Assembly: GCA_020722245.1 (NCBI GenBank)
Contig: DYLE01000011.1
Coordinates: 1 to 24,257, forward strand
Direction: 5' to 3'
DNA length: 24,257 nt
Origin: Desulfonema limicola
GTDB lineage: Bacteria > Desulfobacterota > Desulfobacteria > Desulfobacterales > Desulfosalsimonadaceae
The first letter of the stretch is position 1. Each line of letters begins with the position of its first letter. Under the pieces are notes generated by a model. It searched no databases. It was not told where the DNA came from and worked only from the letters and a program-made list of their open reading frames with translations. Shown one piece after another: positions 24,220-24,257 of this stretch. The translations under genes were made by a program, and so were the position numbers.

Positions 24220-24257
24220 CTGAGCGGGTTTTTATCCATCGGCCGGACCCGCCGGGA
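24220..24257. other. Window-end segment without assigned gene
   Basis: A 6-base inverted repeat GCGGGT/ACCCGC (24224-24229 and 24247-24252) with a 17-base interior is the only structure seen. No full gene is identifiable before the window ends. Confidence 0.3.

Noticed and set aside
24224..24252. Intrinsic terminator at the window end
   Set aside because: The 6-base stem has a 17-base interior and no T-run follows it in either direction.

Overview
The window looks like chromosomal DNA from a Desulfobacterota-type (sulfate-reducer-like) bacterium. This is an inference from gene content: a type II secretion (T2SS) operon with the long GspN typical of that group, a PfaD-type enoyl reductase, a DUF362/ferredoxin protein, and large c-di-GMP signalling proteins with group-typical sensor regions. 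No rRNA, tRNA, CRISPR array, insertion sequence or prophage gene was seen. Coding density is high.

Region 1 (1-10,563, minus strand) is a near-complete T2SS operon read right to left: gspG, H, I, J, K, L, M, N, C, D and E, with E cut by the window edge. It encodes the major and minor pseudopilins, the inner-membrane platform (L, M, C), GspN, the outer-membrane secretin (D) and the motor ATPase (E). Gene ends overlap or nearly touch, so it is very probably one transcript from a promoter before gspG. gspF and a prepilin peptidase are not in view.

Region 2 (10,721-13,180, plus strand) is a two-gene unit: an alpha/beta hydrolase, then an orphan PfaD-like FMN enoyl reductase. Region 3 (13,256-16,141, minus strand) is a tightly overlapped unit: a DHH phosphoesterase with two CBS domains, a YfcE/MJ0936-like metallophosphoesterase, and a biotin-protein ligase with an unusual N-terminus.

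Region 4 (about 16,142-20,750) is a c-di-GMP area. A 461-base non-coding stretch carries a good promoter and a structured leader for a 700-residue PilZ protein with a large C-terminal GNAT-like region. A membrane-anchored GAF/HD-GYP phosphodiesterase converges on it.

Region 5 (20,869-24,099, plus strand) starts at a back-to-back promoter region. It encodes a fusion of an enolase-superfamily enzyme with an alpha/beta hydrolase whose predicted nucleophile is cysteine (GWCQG) instead of serine. A DUF362 protein with two [4Fe-4S] motifs follows. The fusion enzyme is the most unusual object in the window; the PilZ/GNAT-like protein and the orphan PfaD pair come next.
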